A stretch of 64,000 nucleotides of DNA, from positions 3,656,501 through 3,720,500 of the forward strand of contig NZ_CP012099.1 of NCBI RefSeq assembly GCF_001182785.1, given 5' to 3'. Positions 51,280-61,900 of the stretch are shown here, piece after piece; position 1 is the stretch's first letter, and every line of letters starts with the position of its first letter. The notes beneath the pieces are model-generated. The model did no database searches, was not told where the DNA came from, and saw nothing but the letters and a program-made list of their open reading frames with translations. The DNA is from Bacillus thuringiensis. Lineage in GTDB: Bacteria > Bacillota > Bacilli > Bacillales > Bacillaceae_G. Both the position numbers and the translations under genes were made by a program.

Positions 51280-52047
51280 TTGAATCATATCTTTAATTGG
51301 CGCGAATGACTTTCGGTGTTCATCTAATACTCCATGCACTTCAATTGCCTCTAAATGTTGCTTTGTGCCATATCCCATATGTTGCTCAAATCCGTATTCA
51401 GGATGCTTCTCTCCCAGTTCTTTCATCATACGATCTCTCGTCACTTTTGCAATAATGGATGCAGCTGAAATCGAAACACTTTTCGCATCACCTTTAATAA
51501 TTGAAGTTTGCGGAATTGGTGTAGGAAGCTTCATCGCATCAATTAATAAATGTTGGGGTGTACAAGATAAATTCGCAACAGCATCTAACATCGCTTGTTT
51601 CGTTGCTTGGTAAATATTAATTTCATCAATAACTTGCGGTGATACAATCCCTACTCCAATTGCAATTGCTTGTACTTTTATTTCATCATAAAAACGCTCA
51701 CGTTTCGCTTCACTCAGCTTTTTCGAGTCATTTAACCCTGGAATATAAAAATCCTCAGGAAGAACGACAGCCGCCGTCACAACAGGCCCAGCCAATGGCC
51801 CGCGCCCTACTTCATCAATACCTGCGATATATGTGATCCCTTTTTCACGCAAAGCATTTTCATACTTGGACATTTCAAAAAACTTCTCTTTTTCTTTCTG
51901 TTCTAACTCTTTTTGTTTATACCACTTCAAAATAAGTTTTTGAACTCCTTTTCGCTCATCTTTCATTAGCAGTTGAAAACGATCTTCTTCTTCATTCATA
52001 ATTTCTTGCAATACATTTTCCGCTTCTTTTATCGTCATTTTTTGCAT
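51274..52047 (-). CDS. rnhB: Ribonuclease HII
   Basis: A 257-residue enzyme cutting RNA in RNA-DNA hybrids and at single ribonucleotides. An N-terminal helical extension (about 1-70) precedes the core, which has [22 protein letters not shown] with the first catalytic Asp near 78, and [28 protein letters not shown] further on. The ATG at 52045-52047 has AAGGAG about 9 bases upstream; the frame extends 15 codons without a site. It follows rbgA by 57 bases and precedes sucC directly; B. subtilis has ylqG and ylqH in between. Confidence 0.95.
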   Translation of the reverse strand: MQKMTIKEAENVLQEIMNEEEDRFQLLMKDERKGVQKLILKWYKQKELEQKEKEKFFEMSKYENALREKGITYIAGIDEVGRGPLAGPVVTAAVVLPEDFYIPGLNDSKKLSEAKRERFYDEIKVQAIAIGVGIVSPQVIDEINIYQATKQAMLDAVANLSCTPQHLLIDAMKLPTPIPQTSIIKGDAKSVSISAASIIAKVTRDRMMKELGEKHPEYGFEQHMGYGTKQHLEAIEVHGVLDEHRKSFAPIKDMIQK

Positions 52048-52103
52048 ATATACAAGCTCCTTTTTAAACGTATCCAAAAAGAAAAGACGCACAAACGCAC
52101 GTC

Positions 52104-52994
52104 TTATACTTCTTCTATTTTTTCCACATCTTCTACTTGCTCTGCAAACTCTTCCGGTGTTTCAAACGTCATTTTTCCAAGTTTGCCACCACGAAGCTCA
52201 CGAAGTACAAGCTCAGATGTCTTATCATAATCAATCATTCCGCCGCCCATTAAGCAGCCTCTATTTTTTCCAATTGCATCGAATAATTCCACAATATCTT
52301 CTGGAATCTCATTTAAATTATAGCGTTCTTTCAAGCGTTCTGGATAATGTTTCTCCATAAAACGTAATGCGTAAACAGCTACATCTTGTAAATTTAAAAT
52401 TGAATCTTTAATTGCACCCGTTGTCGCTAAGCGAAGACCCACTAATTGATCTTCAAATTTAGGCCACAGAATACCTGGCGTATCTAACAATTCCATTTCC
52501 TTCCCAACTTTAATCCATTGTTGAGCTGTTGTCACACCTGGACGATCTCCTGTTTTAGCAATATTTTTCTTTGCCAATTTATTAATTAATGTAGATTTAC
52601 CAACATTTGGTATCCCTACAATTAATGCACGAATCGCTCTCGGTCTAATACCTTTTGCAACCATTTTATCAAATTTTTCTTTAACAAGCACCTTACAAGC
52701 TGCTGCAATTTCCTTCATACCTTGTCCAGCTTGCGCGTTAATCGAAATTGCCATATGGCCTTTTTCTTTAAAATATGCGATCCATTGTTTTGTTAAACGG
52801 TCATCTGCCATATCCGCTTTATTTAAAACAACAAGCCTCGGCTTATGTGTAATGATTTCATCAATCATTGGGTTTCGAGATGATAATGGTAATCGAGCAT
52901 CTACAAGTTCAATTACAACATCAATTAATTTTAATTTCTCCGTTACTTGGCGTCTAGCCTTCGCCATATGCCCTGGAAACCATTGAATTACCAT
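52104..52994 (-). CDS. rbgA: Ribosome biogenesis GTPase RbgA (YlqF)
   Basis: A 296-residue circularly permuted GTPase required for late 50S assembly. The G motifs occur in the order G4 (VVLNKADM near 58-65), G1 ([15 protein letters not shown] near 126), G2/G3 (PGVTTAQQW and [10 protein letters not shown] near 145-175), the hallmark of this family. The N-terminus [21 protein letters not shown] is diagnostic. AGAAGGTGGCAAC precedes the ATG at 52992-52994. It lies 20 bases after lepB. Confidence 0.97.
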   Translation of the reverse strand: MVIQWFPGHMAKARRQVTEKLKLIDVVIELVDARLPLSSRNPMIDEIITHKPRLVVLNKADMADDRLTKQWIAYFKEKGHMAISINAQAGQGMKEIAAACKVLVKEKFDKMVAKGIRPRAIRALIVGIPNVGKSTLINKLAKKNIAKTGDRPGVTTAQQWIKVGKEMELLDTPGILWPKFEDQLVGLRLATTGAIKDSILNLQDVAVYALRFMEKHYPERLKERYNLNEIPEDIVELFDAIGKNRGCLMGGGMIDYDKTSELVLRELRGGKLGKMTFETPEEFAEQVEDVEKIEEV

Positions 52995-53014
52995 GTTGCC
53001 ACCTTCTTTTTCAT

Positions 53015-53566
53015 TTATTTCACAATACGTGCGTCTTCTAACGGCCAATATAACATATTAGCTTTACCAATTACTTGATCCATTGAAATCGTACCGATTG
53101 AACGGCTATCTTTACTAAAACGACGATTATCACCTAAAACAAATAATTGATCTTTTGGAACGGTTTTCTTGCCTGTCATTTCTTCAAGATTAAAATCATA
53201 TGTAAGCGGTCCGTCAGCAATTTGCTTTTTCTGCTTGTCTAAATACGGCTCCTCATAAGCCTTTCCGTTAACATACAGTTTATCATTACGATACTCTATT
53301 TCATCGCCTGGCAGGCCTATAATGCGCTTAATGTAATCTTTATCTTCTGTTGCTCGAAATACGATAATATCAAAGCGTTTTGGATCTCCAATGTGATAAC
53401 CAATTTTATTCACAATCATTCGATCACGATCATGTAAAGTAGGTGCCATCGATACCCCGTCTACGAGAATTGGCGCAAAGAAAAACTGTCTAATAACACC
53501 AGCTAATACAACAGCAATCAAAATTGCTTTAATCCATTCCCAAAGTGAACTCTTCTCTTTTTTCAT
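53015..53566 (-). CDS. lepB: Type I signal peptidase
   Basis: A 183-residue membrane-anchored enzyme that cleaves secretory signal peptides. One N-terminal membrane helix (about 11-30) is followed by the catalytic Ser40 in DGVSMAPTL and Lys80 in [15 protein letters not shown], then [18 protein letters not shown] near 145. The ATG at 53564-53566 has GGAGGGG six bases upstream. It lies between rplS and rbgA; B. subtilis has no signal peptidase gene here, so the insertion is a lineage feature. B. cereus-group genomes carry several such peptidases. Confidence 0.95.
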   Translation of the reverse strand: MKKEKSSLWEWIKAILIAVVLAGVIRQFFFAPILVDGVSMAPTLHDRDRMIVNKIGYHIGDPKRFDIIVFRATEDKDYIKRIIGLPGDEIEYRNDKLYVNGKAYEEPYLDKQKKQIADGPLTYDFNLEEMTGKKTVPKDQLFVLGDNRRFSKDSRSIGTISMDQVIGKANMLYWPLEDARIVK

Positions 53567-53627
53567 GCATTTCCCCTCCACGGTTATGTAAGCTGTTCGT
53601 ATTATACCAAAATTTCATATAGATTGG

Positions 53628-53658
53628 AAAAAGGGAGCTTGTGCATTTACAAGCTCCC
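53628..53658 (-). terminator. rplS terminator
   Basis: A 10-bp perfect stem (53633-53642 with 53649-53658) followed by UUUUU on the minus strand, 10 bases after rplS. Confidence 0.9.
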
Positions 53659-53667
53659 ATACATGTC

Positions 53668-54012
53668 TTATCGAATTTCTTTAATACGTGCTTTTTTACC
53701 GCGAAGGTTACGTAAGTAGTATAACTTAGCACGACGTACTTTACCACGGCGAAGTACTTCGATTTTCGCGATTCTTGGCGTGTGAACTGGGAATGTACGC
53801 TCAACACCTACACCGTAAGAAATCTTACGAACTGTGAATGTTTCACTGATTCCGCCACCACGACGTTTAATTACAACACCTTCGAAAAGCTGAATTCTTT
53901 CACGAGTTCCCTCAACAACTTTTACGTGTACACGTAAAGTGTCACCAGGACGGAATGAAGGAAGGTCAGTTTTTAATTGGCCTTTTGTAATTTCTGCGAT
54001 TAATTGTTGCAT
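53668..54012 (-). CDS. rplS: 50S ribosomal protein L19
   Basis: A 114-residue protein at the subunit interface. [48 protein letters not shown] is the family signature and [22 protein letters not shown] the C-terminus. AAAGGAGAG precedes the ATG. It has its own promoter and an L19 leader in the 146-base gap after trmD. Confidence 0.98.
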   Translation of the reverse strand: MQQLIAEITKGQLKTDLPSFRPGDTLRVHVKVVEGTRERIQLFEGVVIKRRGGGISETFTVRKISYGVGVERTFPVHTPRIAKIEVLRRGKVRRAKLYYLRNLRGKKARIKEIR

Positions 54013-54059
54013 ATTAAATTCTCTCCTTTAAACAGATGCTCTTATAAAGTCTTAATAAA

Positions 54060-54105
54060 TTACAGCGGAACATCGTTAATACGGCTACTGATTTCAGTAG
54101 CACAA
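54060..54105 (-). ncRNA. L19 ribosomal protein leader
   Basis: On the minus strand a GCTACTG/CAGTAGC hairpin (54084-54101) is followed by CGTATTAACGATGTTCCGCTG, the arrangement I recall for the L19 leader RNA found upstream of rplS in Bacillales. Transcription from the promoter below would start at its 5-prime end. The role is thought to be autoregulation by L19. Confidence 0.65.
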
Positions 54106-54110
54106 ATGTT

Positions 54111-54139
54111 ATAATAGCATATTACTAGGCCTGTTGCAA
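54111..54139 (-). promoter_or_regulatory. Sigma-A promoter of rplS
   Basis: TTGCAA (54134-54139) and TATTAT (54111-54116) on the minus strand with 17 bases between and a TGC extension before the -10. Confidence 0.7.
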
Positions 54140-54158
54140 TAGCAAATATATGAAGTTA

Positions 54159-54893
54159 TTACTGCTCTCGCTTTATTTCCTCAAGCCATTTTTTCTCTTG
54201 TTTAGATAGATCTCTTTCATCTAACAAATCAGGTCTACGCGTATACGTACGGCGCAAAGATTCCTTATGTCGCCATTCGTCAATATTTTTATGATTCCCT
54301 GACATTAATACATCCGGTACCTTCATACCACGAAAATCAGCCGGACGTGTATAATGAGGATGCTCTAATAAACCTGTACTAAACGAATCCTCTACTTGTG
54401 AAGCATGATTTCCTAGCACGCCTGGCAAGAGACGTACAACACTATCAGTAATAACCATAGAAGCTAATTCTCCGCCCGTTAATACATAGTCACCAATAGA
54501 AATCTCATCCGTTACGAGATGCTCACGAATTCGTTCGTCATACCCTTCATAATGCCCACATACAAAGATCAAATGTTCTTCCTCTGCAAGCTCTTCCGCT
54601 TTCTTCTGCGTAAATCTTTCGCCCTGCGGACACATTAAGACAACTCTTGGCTTACGCTCTGTCTCTTTCGTCAAATCTTCTACAGCATCAAAAATAGGCT
54701 GAGGAGTAAGCACCATACCAGCTCCTCCGCCGTAAGGATAATCGTCTACGCTATTATGCTTACTTGTTGTATAATCACGAAAGTTAACAACACGAAGGTT
54801 TACCGCTTCTTTTTCTTGTGCCTTCTTTAATATAGAAGATCCAAATACACCGGTAAACATGTCTGGGAACAACGTTAAAATATCAATTTTCAT
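54159..54893 (-). CDS. trmD: tRNA (guanine-N1)-methyltransferase TrmD
   Basis: A 244-residue SPOUT enzyme that forms m1G37, preventing frameshifting. [28 protein letters not shown] opens it; the trefoil knot motifs are [18 protein letters not shown] [35 protein letters not shown] near residues 108-145 with SAM-binding residues. Its ATG overlaps the rimM stop (TAATG), so the two are coupled. Full length. Confidence 0.97.
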   Translation of the reverse strand: MKIDILTLFPDMFTGVFGSSILKKAQEKEAVNLRVVNFRDYTTSKHNSVDDYPYGGGAGMVLTPQPIFDAVEDLTKETERKPRVVLMCPQGERFTQKKAEELAEEEHLIFVCGHYEGYDERIREHLVTDEISIGDYVLTGGELASMVITDSVVRLLPGVLGNHASQVEDSFSTGLLEHPHYTRPADFRGMKVPDVLMSGNHKNIDEWRHKESLRRTYTRRPDLLDERDLSKQEKKWLEEIKREQ

Positions 54894-55408
54894 TATAGCA
54901 ACCCTTCCATTACATGAATGGTTACTAATTTATTTTCAATATTAACTTGAAGTACAACGTCATCAATATAAGGAATTAAGAGATCTTGACCCTTCGGACG
55001 TTTAATCACCCAAACATCATTTGCACCAGGAGAGAGAATTTCTTTAATTGTCCCTAGCGCTTCTCCTTCTTCCGTTACAACGCTGCAACCAATAATTTCG
55101 TGATAGTAGTATTCACCTTCAGCAAGTTCGCCTAACTGCTCTTCTGGTACTTTTATTAAAGAACCTTTAAACTTCTCTACTTCATCTACATTGTTATATC
55201 CTTCAAATGTTAATAAATCGAATGTCTTATGTTGGCGATGAGAAGTTACCTTCACCGGAAGGTAGTCTGTGTCTTTCTCATTCGATATGTATAGCGTGTT
55301 TCCTACTTTATATCGCTCTTCTGGAAAATCAGTACGAGAAATAACACGGATTTCTCCTCTTACGCCATGAGTATTTACAATTTTCCCTACGTTAAACCAT
55401 TTTGTCAT
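54893..55408 (-). CDS. rimM: 16S rRNA processing protein RimM
   Basis: A 171-residue assembly factor for the 30S head that binds S19. [41 protein letters not shown] is the N-terminal RimM domain and a PRC barrel follows (about 95-171; [52 protein letters not shown]). The ATG at 55406-55408 is chosen by family alignment; GGGGTG lies 11 bases upstream, a long spacing. The frame is open 22 codons further. Confidence 0.95.
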   Translation of the reverse strand: MTKWFNVGKIVNTHGVRGEIRVISRTDFPEERYKVGNTLYISNEKDTDYLPVKVTSHRQHKTFDLLTFEGYNNVDEVEKFKGSLIKVPEEQLGELAEGEYYYHEIIGCSVVTEEGEALGTIKEILSPGANDVWVIKRPKGQDLLIPYIDDVVLQVNIENKLVTIHVMEGLL

Positions 55409-55490
55409 AAATAGTATGTCACCCCTGGTTTCTATATAAATTAAGCATCTCCATTTCATAGATGGAACATGCAATCTCTATTTAAATGTT

Positions 55491-55525
55491 AAAAAAGGGA
55501 GAGGAATAACTCCTCGCCCTTTTTA
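55491..55525 (-). terminator. khpA terminator
   Basis: AAAGGG-GAGGA pairs with TCCTC-CCCTTT (one mismatch) followed by six U residues, between khpA and rimM. Confidence 0.75.
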
Positions 55526-55528
55526 CGT

Positions 55529-55756
55529 TTATTGAATTTCCAGTGTTACTTTTTCATCATTATGATGTCCCACTGAATACAAGAGCATTCGAATCGCTTT
55601 CGCAACTCTCCCTTGCTTTCCAATGACTTTTCCAACATCCTCAGGATGTACAGTTAATCGATACTTTATCTCTCCGTTGTAAAGTTCCTGTGTAACTTTT
55701 ACATCTTCAGGATGATCGACAAGAGGCTTGACAATCGTCTCGACTAACTTCTTCAT
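55529..55756 (-). CDS. khpA: KH-domain RNA-binding protein KhpA (YlqC)
   Basis: A 75-residue single KH-domain protein; the GKQGRVAKAIRMLL segment near residue 48 holds the GxxG loop (GKQG). KhpA forms a complex with KhpB/Jag and affects cell division and sRNA stability in other Firmicutes. The ATG at 55754-55756 has GAGG eight bases upstream; one two codons earlier is too close to the site. It follows rpsP by 14 bases. B. subtilis has ylqD after it; here a terminator and then rimM. Confidence 0.92.
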   Translation of the reverse strand: MKKLVETIVKPLVDHPEDVKVTQELYNGEIKYRLTVHPEDVGKVIGKQGRVAKAIRMLLYSVGHHNDEKVTLEIQ

Positions 55757-55770
55757 AGTCATTGCCTCAA

Positions 55771-56043
55771 TTACTTACCTTGTTTAGATAAGTGGAATTT
55801 CTCCATGATACCTTGGTTAGAGAATAAGTTACGAACTGTATCAGATGGTTTAGCACCATTTCCTAACCATTTTAATGCTGCTTCTTCGTTGATCTTAACT
55901 TCAGCTGGTTGAGCAACTGGATTGTAAGTTCCGATTTCCTCAATGAAACGTCCGTCACGAGGAGAACGAGAATCTGCAACAACTACACGATAGAAAGGAG
56001 TTTTTTTAGCTCCCATACGTTTTAAACGAATTTTAACTGCCAT
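55771..56043 (-). CDS. rpsP: 30S ribosomal protein S16
   Basis: A 90-residue protein, [42 protein letters not shown], the family signature. CGGAGGTGC precedes the ATG. It follows ffh by 100 bases with a candidate promoter and starts the rpsP-khpA unit. Confidence 0.98.
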   Translation of the reverse strand: MAVKIRLKRMGAKKTPFYRVVVADSRSPRDGRFIEEIGTYNPVAQPAEVKINEEAALKWLGNGAKPSDTVRNLFSNQGIMEKFHLSKQGK

Positions 56044-56081
56044 TTATAAAGCACCTCCGAATTTATTTCACACAGATAATT

Positions 56082-56111
56082 ATATTAGCAAAAAGACTAT
56101 TGCTTTGTAAA
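56082..56111 (-). promoter_or_regulatory. Candidate promoter of rpsP
   Basis: TTTACA (56106-56111) and TAATAT (56082-56087), 18 bases apart on the minus strand, with TGC before the -10. Confidence 0.55.
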
Positions 56112-56143
56112 GTATTTTTTCTTAACAGAGCCATCTTTTTTCC

Positions 56144-57493
56144 TTACATGAATGGAAACTTCAATCCACCTAGTCCTTTTTTCTTGCCTTTTTGCATTCC
56201 CGTCATCGTCTTCATCATTTTTTTCATGTCATCGAATTGTTTGATTAGACGATTGATTTCTTGTACCGTTGTACCGCTACCTTTGGCAATGCGCTTTTTG
56301 CGACTAGCATTGATTATTTCCGGTTGTTCTCGTTCTAATTTAGTCATAGAACGAATAATTGCCTCAATATGCCCAATTTGTTTTTCATCAACTTGCGCAT
56401 TTTTCAGCCCTTTAATTTTATTTGCACCAGGAAGCATTCCTAACAATTCATCAAGCGGCCCAAGTTGACGCACTTGTCCAAGTTGTTCTAGGAAATCGTC
56501 AAGCGTAAACGAAAGCGTACGCATTTTTTGCTCAAGTTCTTTTGCTTTCTCTTCATCAACTGTAGCTTGCGCTTTTTCAATTAATGTTAAGACATCGCCC
56601 ATCCCTAAAATACGGGATGCCATACGCTCTGGATGGAACGCTTCAATTGCATCTAGTTTTTCACCCATACCAGCAAATTTAATCGGTGTGTTTGTTACAG
56701 CCTTAATAGATAATGCAGCACCACCGCGCGTATCACCATCTAATTTCGTTAATACAACACCTGTTAAACCTAACTGTTCATGGAAACTTTGCGCAACATT
56801 TACCGCGTCTTGTCCCGTCATCGCATCGACAACAAGGAAAATTTCATCCGGTTTCGCAACTTCTTTAACTTTCGCTAATTCATCCATTAGTTCTTCATCA
56901 ATATGCAGGCGACCCGCTGTATCGATTAAAACATAATCGTGATGATCTTCTTTTGCTTTTGCAATCGCTTGTTTTGCAATTTCAACAGGACTTACTTGAT
57001 CTCCTAAAGAAAATACAGGCATGTCCAATTGCTTCCCTAATGTTTCAAGCTGTTTAATTGCTGCTGGACGGTAAATATCCGCTGCAACAAGCATCGGTTT
57101 ACGATTATGCTTTTTACGAAGCAAATTCGCAAGCTTACCTGTTGTCGTCGTTTTACCCGCACCTTGCAGACCAACCATCATAATAACAGTCGGTGGCTTA
57201 TTAGCAACAGCAATTTTGCTTTGCTCTCCGCCCATAAGTTCTGTAAGTTCTTCCTGTACGATTTTAATTACTTGTTGTCCAGGTGTCAAACTTTTCATTA
57301 CATCTTGTCCGACAGCACGCTCAGACACACGCTTTATAAAATCTTTTACTACTTTAAAGTTAACATCTGCTTCTAAAAGAGCCAGACGAACTTCTCTCAT
57401 CATTTCTTTCACATCGGCTTCAGAAACTTTTCCTTTGCCGCGGATTTTTTGCATTGTCTGTTGAAGTCGGTCGGCTAATCCTTCAAATGCCAT
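56144..57493 (-). CDS. ffh: Signal recognition particle protein Ffh
   Basis: A 449-residue GTPase that binds signal sequences and 4.5S/scRNA. The N domain (about 1-95), then G domain with MVGLQGAGKTTTTGKLANLLRKK near 103-125, DTAGRLHIDEELMDEL near 188, TKLDGDTRGGAAL near 245, and a C-terminal M domain (about 310-449) ending in the Met-rich FDDMKKMMKTMTGMQKGKKKGLGG. GGAGGGCGGCAAT precedes the ATG. It follows ylxM by 12 bases; its receptor ftsY is two genes upstream. Confidence 0.98.
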   Translation of the reverse strand: MAFEGLADRLQQTMQKIRGKGKVSEADVKEMMREVRLALLEADVNFKVVKDFIKRVSERAVGQDVMKSLTPGQQVIKIVQEELTELMGGEQSKIAVANKPPTVIMMVGLQGAGKTTTTGKLANLLRKKHNRKPMLVAADIYRPAAIKQLETLGKQLDMPVFSLGDQVSPVEIAKQAIAKAKEDHHDYVLIDTAGRLHIDEELMDELAKVKEVAKPDEIFLVVDAMTGQDAVNVAQSFHEQLGLTGVVLTKLDGDTRGGAALSIKAVTNTPIKFAGMGEKLDAIEAFHPERMASRILGMGDVLTLIEKAQATVDEEKAKELEQKMRTLSFTLDDFLEQLGQVRQLGPLDELLGMLPGANKIKGLKNAQVDEKQIGHIEAIIRSMTKLEREQPEIINASRKKRIAKGSGTTVQEINRLIKQFDDMKKMMKTMTGMQKGKKKGLGGLKFPFM

Positions 57494-57505
57494 ATTGCCG
57501 CCCTC

Positions 57506-57838
57506 CTAATCTAATTTTTCGATAGCTTCAACAACTTGTTTCATTTCTTCATTCACATGCTCTTCTTCGCTGATTAGCTGTTTTAGCTTTGCAACAAGTC
57601 GCTGTCGCTCTTGAAACTTTTGAAGTAATACTAATTTATCTTCATATTCTTCAAGCATCGCTTCAGTCCGTTTAATGTTATCATACACGGCTTGGCGACT
57701 TACATCAAATTCTTCCGCAATTTCACCAAGAGATAAATCATCTAGATAATAAAGCGACATATAACTTCTTTGTTTTTGCGTTAACAACGATTGATAAAAA
57801 TCAAATAAATAGTTCATTCTCGTTGTTTTTTCGAGCAT
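57506..57838 (-). CDS. ylxM: UPF0122 helix-turn-helix protein YlxM
   Basis: A 110-residue sigma-70-region-4-like protein. [52 protein letters not shown] holds the helix-turn-helix (about 28-60). It is consistently encoded between ftsY and ffh and is thought to modulate the SRP pathway; in streptococci YlxM binds SRP. AAAGGATGATCCAAC precedes the ATG. Its own DNA target, if any, is unknown. Confidence 0.94.
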   Translation of the reverse strand: MLEKTTRMNYLFDFYQSLLTQKQRSYMSLYYLDDLSLGEIAEEFDVSRQAVYDNIKRTEAMLEEYEDKLVLLQKFQERQRLVAKLKQLISEEEHVNEEMKQVVEAIEKLD

Positions 57839-57939
57839 GTTGGATCATCCTTTGTTAAGTGATTTCCCTTTACATGAATTAGTTTACATGGAGTACAAAA
57901 GAGTGTCAAGTTTTTTTCTTAACATCATATATTTTTATA

Positions 57940-57966
57940 GAAAAAGAAGCGGAAATACCGCTTCTT
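57940..57966 (-). terminator. ftsY terminator
   Basis: A 9-bp stem (57944-57952 with 57958-57966) followed by UUUUU-C on the minus strand, right after ftsY. Confidence 0.87.
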
Positions 57967-57970
57967 TCGC

Positions 57971-58960
57971 TTATACTTCTTCTGTTTCTACTAAGTTCGC
58001 AAATAAACCATACACATATTGTTCTGGATCAAACTGCTGCAAGTCATCCATTTGCTCTCCTAATCCAACAAACTTCACCGGTACATCCATTTCGTTACGA
58101 ATCGCTAATACAATACCACCTTTAGCAGTTCCATCTAACTTCGTTAAAACAATACCAGTAACATTCGTCGCCTCGCGGAATGTTTTCGCTTGGCTTAAAC
58201 CGTTTTGTCCTGTTGTTGCATCAATAACAAGCAATACTTCATGAGGAGCACCTGGTACTTCACGCTCAATTACGCGCTTCACCTTCTCTAACTCTTTCAT
58301 TAAGTTGACTTTATTTTGCAAGCGTCCTGCTGTGTCACATAGTAATACGTCTACCTTACGTGCTTTCGCAGCTTGTACAGCGTCATACATAACCGCCGCT
58401 GGATCAGAGCCAGATCCTTGTTTAATTACTTCTACACCAACGCGATCGCCCCATACTTCTAATTGTTCAATCGCTCCAGCACGGAATGTGTCTCCTGCCG
58501 CTAATAGGACAGACTTACCTTCTGATTTAAACTTATGTGCCAGTTTACCAATTGTCGTCGTTTTTCCTACACCGTTAACACCAACAAATAAAACAACCGT
58601 TAATTGGTCCTCTTGCATATTAATTTCGTTACTAAAATCGCTGTCGCCTTTGTAAATCCCTACTAACTTTTCTGAAATAACAGCTTGTACTTCTTTTGGA
58701 TCTTGAATGTTACGGCGTTGCACTTCTTCTTTCAATTGATCAATTAATTCCATTACCGTCGCAACTCCGACATCTGCACCGATTAAGATTTCTTCTAGCT
58801 CTTCGAAGAAATCTTCATCCACTTTACGGTAACGATACACTAAATCATTCACTTTATCCGCAAATGAATTTCTCGTTTTTTCTAATCCTTGTTTAAATTT
58901 CTCAGTAACTGTATCCGTTTGTTTTGAAATTTTTTCTTTTAGTTTTTTAAAAAAACTCAT
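57971..58960 (-). CDS. ftsY: SRP receptor FtsY
   Basis: A 329-residue GTPase that docks SRP-ribosome complexes at the membrane. A short basic N-terminal helix (MSFFKKLKEKISKQTDTVTEKFKQGLEKTR) replaces the long acidic A domain of E. coli. The NG domain has FVGVNGVGKTTTIGKLAHKF near 127-146, DTAGRLQNKVNLM near 213 and TKLDGTAKGGIV near 272. AAAGGACGGGAAAGT precedes the ATG. It follows smc by 15 bases. Confidence 0.98.
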   Translation of the reverse strand: MSFFKKLKEKISKQTDTVTEKFKQGLEKTRNSFADKVNDLVYRYRKVDEDFFEELEEILIGADVGVATVMELIDQLKEEVQRRNIQDPKEVQAVISEKLVGIYKGDSDFSNEINMQEDQLTVVLFVGVNGVGKTTTIGKLAHKFKSEGKSVLLAAGDTFRAGAIEQLEVWGDRVGVEVIKQGSGSDPAAVMYDAVQAAKARKVDVLLCDTAGRLQNKVNLMKELEKVKRVIEREVPGAPHEVLLVIDATTGQNGLSQAKTFREATNVTGIVLTKLDGTAKGGIVLAIRNEMDVPVKFVGLGEQMDDLQQFDPEQYVYGLFANLVETEEV

Positions 58961-58975
58961 ACTTTCCCGTCCTTT

Positions 58976-61900
58976 CTATTCACTTGTAATAAGTTCTTCC
59001 CCGTCATCTAAACGAACCGAAACAAGTTTAGATACCCCTGATTCTTGCATTGTTACACCGTACAACACATCAGACTCTTCCATTGTACCTTTTCTATGTG
59101 TAATTACAATAAACTGCGTCTCATCACTGAATTTCTTTAAATACTGTGCAAAACGAGCTACATTCGCCTCATCAAGGGCCGCCTCTACCTCATCTAGTAC
59201 ACAGAACGGTACTGGGCGCACTTTTAAAATACCAAATAAAAGCGCAATTGCCGTTAAAGCACGCTCTCCACCTGAAAGTAAACCTAAGTTCTGCAATTTC
59301 TTCCCTGGCGGTTGCGCTACAATATCAATACCCGTATTTAGTAAATCCTCTGGATTGGTCATTACTAAATCCGCTCTACCGCCTCCAAATAATTCAGAGA
59401 ATACCGATTGAAACTCCATTCGAATGCCTTCAAACGTAGTAGAAAAGCGTTTTTTCATTTCTTCATCCATTTCGGTAATAAGCTGGTGCAATGTCGTTTT
59501 CGCTTCTTCTAGGTCGTCTCTCTGCTCTAGTAAGAATGTATGACGCTCCGCTACACGTTCATATTCATCAATTGCCCCTAGGTTCACTGTACCTAACTCT
59601 TCTATGGATAATTTAATTAATTTTACTTTCTTACGTGCATCTTCTGCAGGCATTGTCATTGTATATTTTAGTTTTGCTGCTTCAAATGAAATCGTATATG
59701 TTTCACGCAAATGTTGTAATCTATTTTCCAACTCGACATCAAGTCGGTTTATTTTCACTTCTTGATCTTTCAACATTTCAAGAATATATTTATGTTTACC
59801 TGTCGTTTCTTTCAAATCGCGTTCTAAATGTTCTACTCTCTCTTGCAACGATATACGTTGTTCACGACGAGAGCGAATTAACTCTGAAGTTTGATTACGA
59901 TCATACGCTTTCTTCTCAATCATATTCGTAATTTGCTCTTCACCACTTGAATTAGATGTCATTTCTTGTTTTAAGAACGCTAAATCCTCTTTCGTTTTTA
60001 CAAGCGTCGCATCCGTTTCTTCTTTTTCCTTCGTCAATCGTTCAACTTTTTCTTTTTGATTAGATAAGCGTTGTTGCTTTTCAGCTGCCAGTACTTTTAA
60101 CTCAGTCATTTCTTTTTGAACTTTTTCTTTCGAAGAATGTTGCTCACTTTTTTGTTTTGTTAAAGCTACAATTTTACTATCTAACTCAGTGATATCAGCT
60201 TGAAGATTCGTTAAAATCCCTTCTAACTCCTCTTTACGCCCTTGTATTTTTACTCGATCTTGTAAAAACCCTTCAATCTCTAAATCATAAATAGATAAGC
60301 GGTCATTAATACGATGTTCTTCTAATTCTAAACGATTAATCTCTTCTCTTAATTTCTGCTCATCTACACGCTCTGCTTCTACAGTTTGCCTTAGTTCGCG
60401 TATTTTCACTTCTTTTTCTTGAATCTCTTGTTTTACTGCTTTAACAAAGTTTTCTAACTTCGTTGTTTTTTCTTCCATATCAGTTAACTTGCGAGTCCAC
60501 TCTTCTAGTTCACGTTGGCGTCCTAATAAAGAAGATTTCGCTTGTTTTACCGCCCCACCAGTCATAGAACCGCCAGGATTCACTACGTCACCATCGATTG
60601 TTACAATGCGATAACGGTATTGCAGTTGTTTCGCTAACTCATTTGCTCCGCGTAAATCTTTCGCAACAATAACAGTTCCTAATAAATTTGAAACTACATT
60701 TTCATATTTATTGTTGTACTGCACAAGTTCTGCCGCCACACCTACAAACGATGGGTGTTGATTTACAATACGTAATTGCTCAAATGATAACGATCTGCTT
60801 TTAATAACAGCTTGCGGTAAAAACGTTGCACGTCCATGTTTATTTTGCTTTAAAAATGCAATCGCATTACGAGCATGTTCCTCTGTTTGTACAACAATAT
60901 GCTGCATTGCTGCACCTAGAGCGATTTCCATTGCAACTTCATATTCTTTCGGTACCGTTAACAGTTCCGCAACAGCACCCTCGATACCTTGCAACCTATT
61001 TTCTCTAGCTTTCAATACTTCACGTACACCTTGATAGAAGCCAGAATAATCTTCTTGCATCTCTTCAAGCATTTCTTTTCGAGAACGTGCCTGTTGCACA
61101 AATTGATATGCTTGATACAGTTTTGTTTCATTTTCACTATACTGCGTCTTACATTTCCCAAGCGCCGCCTCTGTCTTCTGTATGTTCGAGATAATGCCAG
61201 CTACTTTTTCTTTCACTTGTTCGTAACTTTCTACAAGTTTCGTCTTTTTCGCTGTAATTTCCATACGCATTTCTACATATTTCGCATTTTCTTCATCCAG
61301 ACGCTCGTTTTTAGACGTTTGCTGTTTAGATTGTTCTTCGATCATAGATAATTCATTACGATGACTAGCTTGTTGATTTAAAAGTTCAATATAGTCACCT
61401 TTTAAATTCTCAATCTGTTCCTCTAAATTGTCAGCAAAAGTAGCAAGCAATTGCTCATTATCATGCAATTTTTGCTCCAACTCTTTTACTTCATTCACAA
61501 ATTGCATTAAAGCTTCTGTACTTGACTCAATTTCACCATCATAACTTTTAGCTTTCTCTGTCAATTCAACAATTAACTGCTCAAGTTGCGCACAATGCGT
61601 CGTAGCATTTTGCTTTCTCTCTTTTAGCAACTCACGCTGCCCTTCTAGTTTTTCTAGCTCTTTACTAGAAAGAAGAAGTACTTCTTGTAACGAGTCTACA
61701 GACTCATCTACGGCTTGTAATTGTCCTCGTAATTCCTCAAGCTCTTCTTCACTTTTTTGTAAATTCGTTGACATTTTAACTTCTTCGTTTTTATTATGCC
61801 CAAACTGATTTCGAAGCGCTTCCCATTTCTCATGCAATTCTTCAATTTCATGGACAATAAGCGCCGCTTCTACTTTCTCTAATTCTTCTTTATTCTCGAG

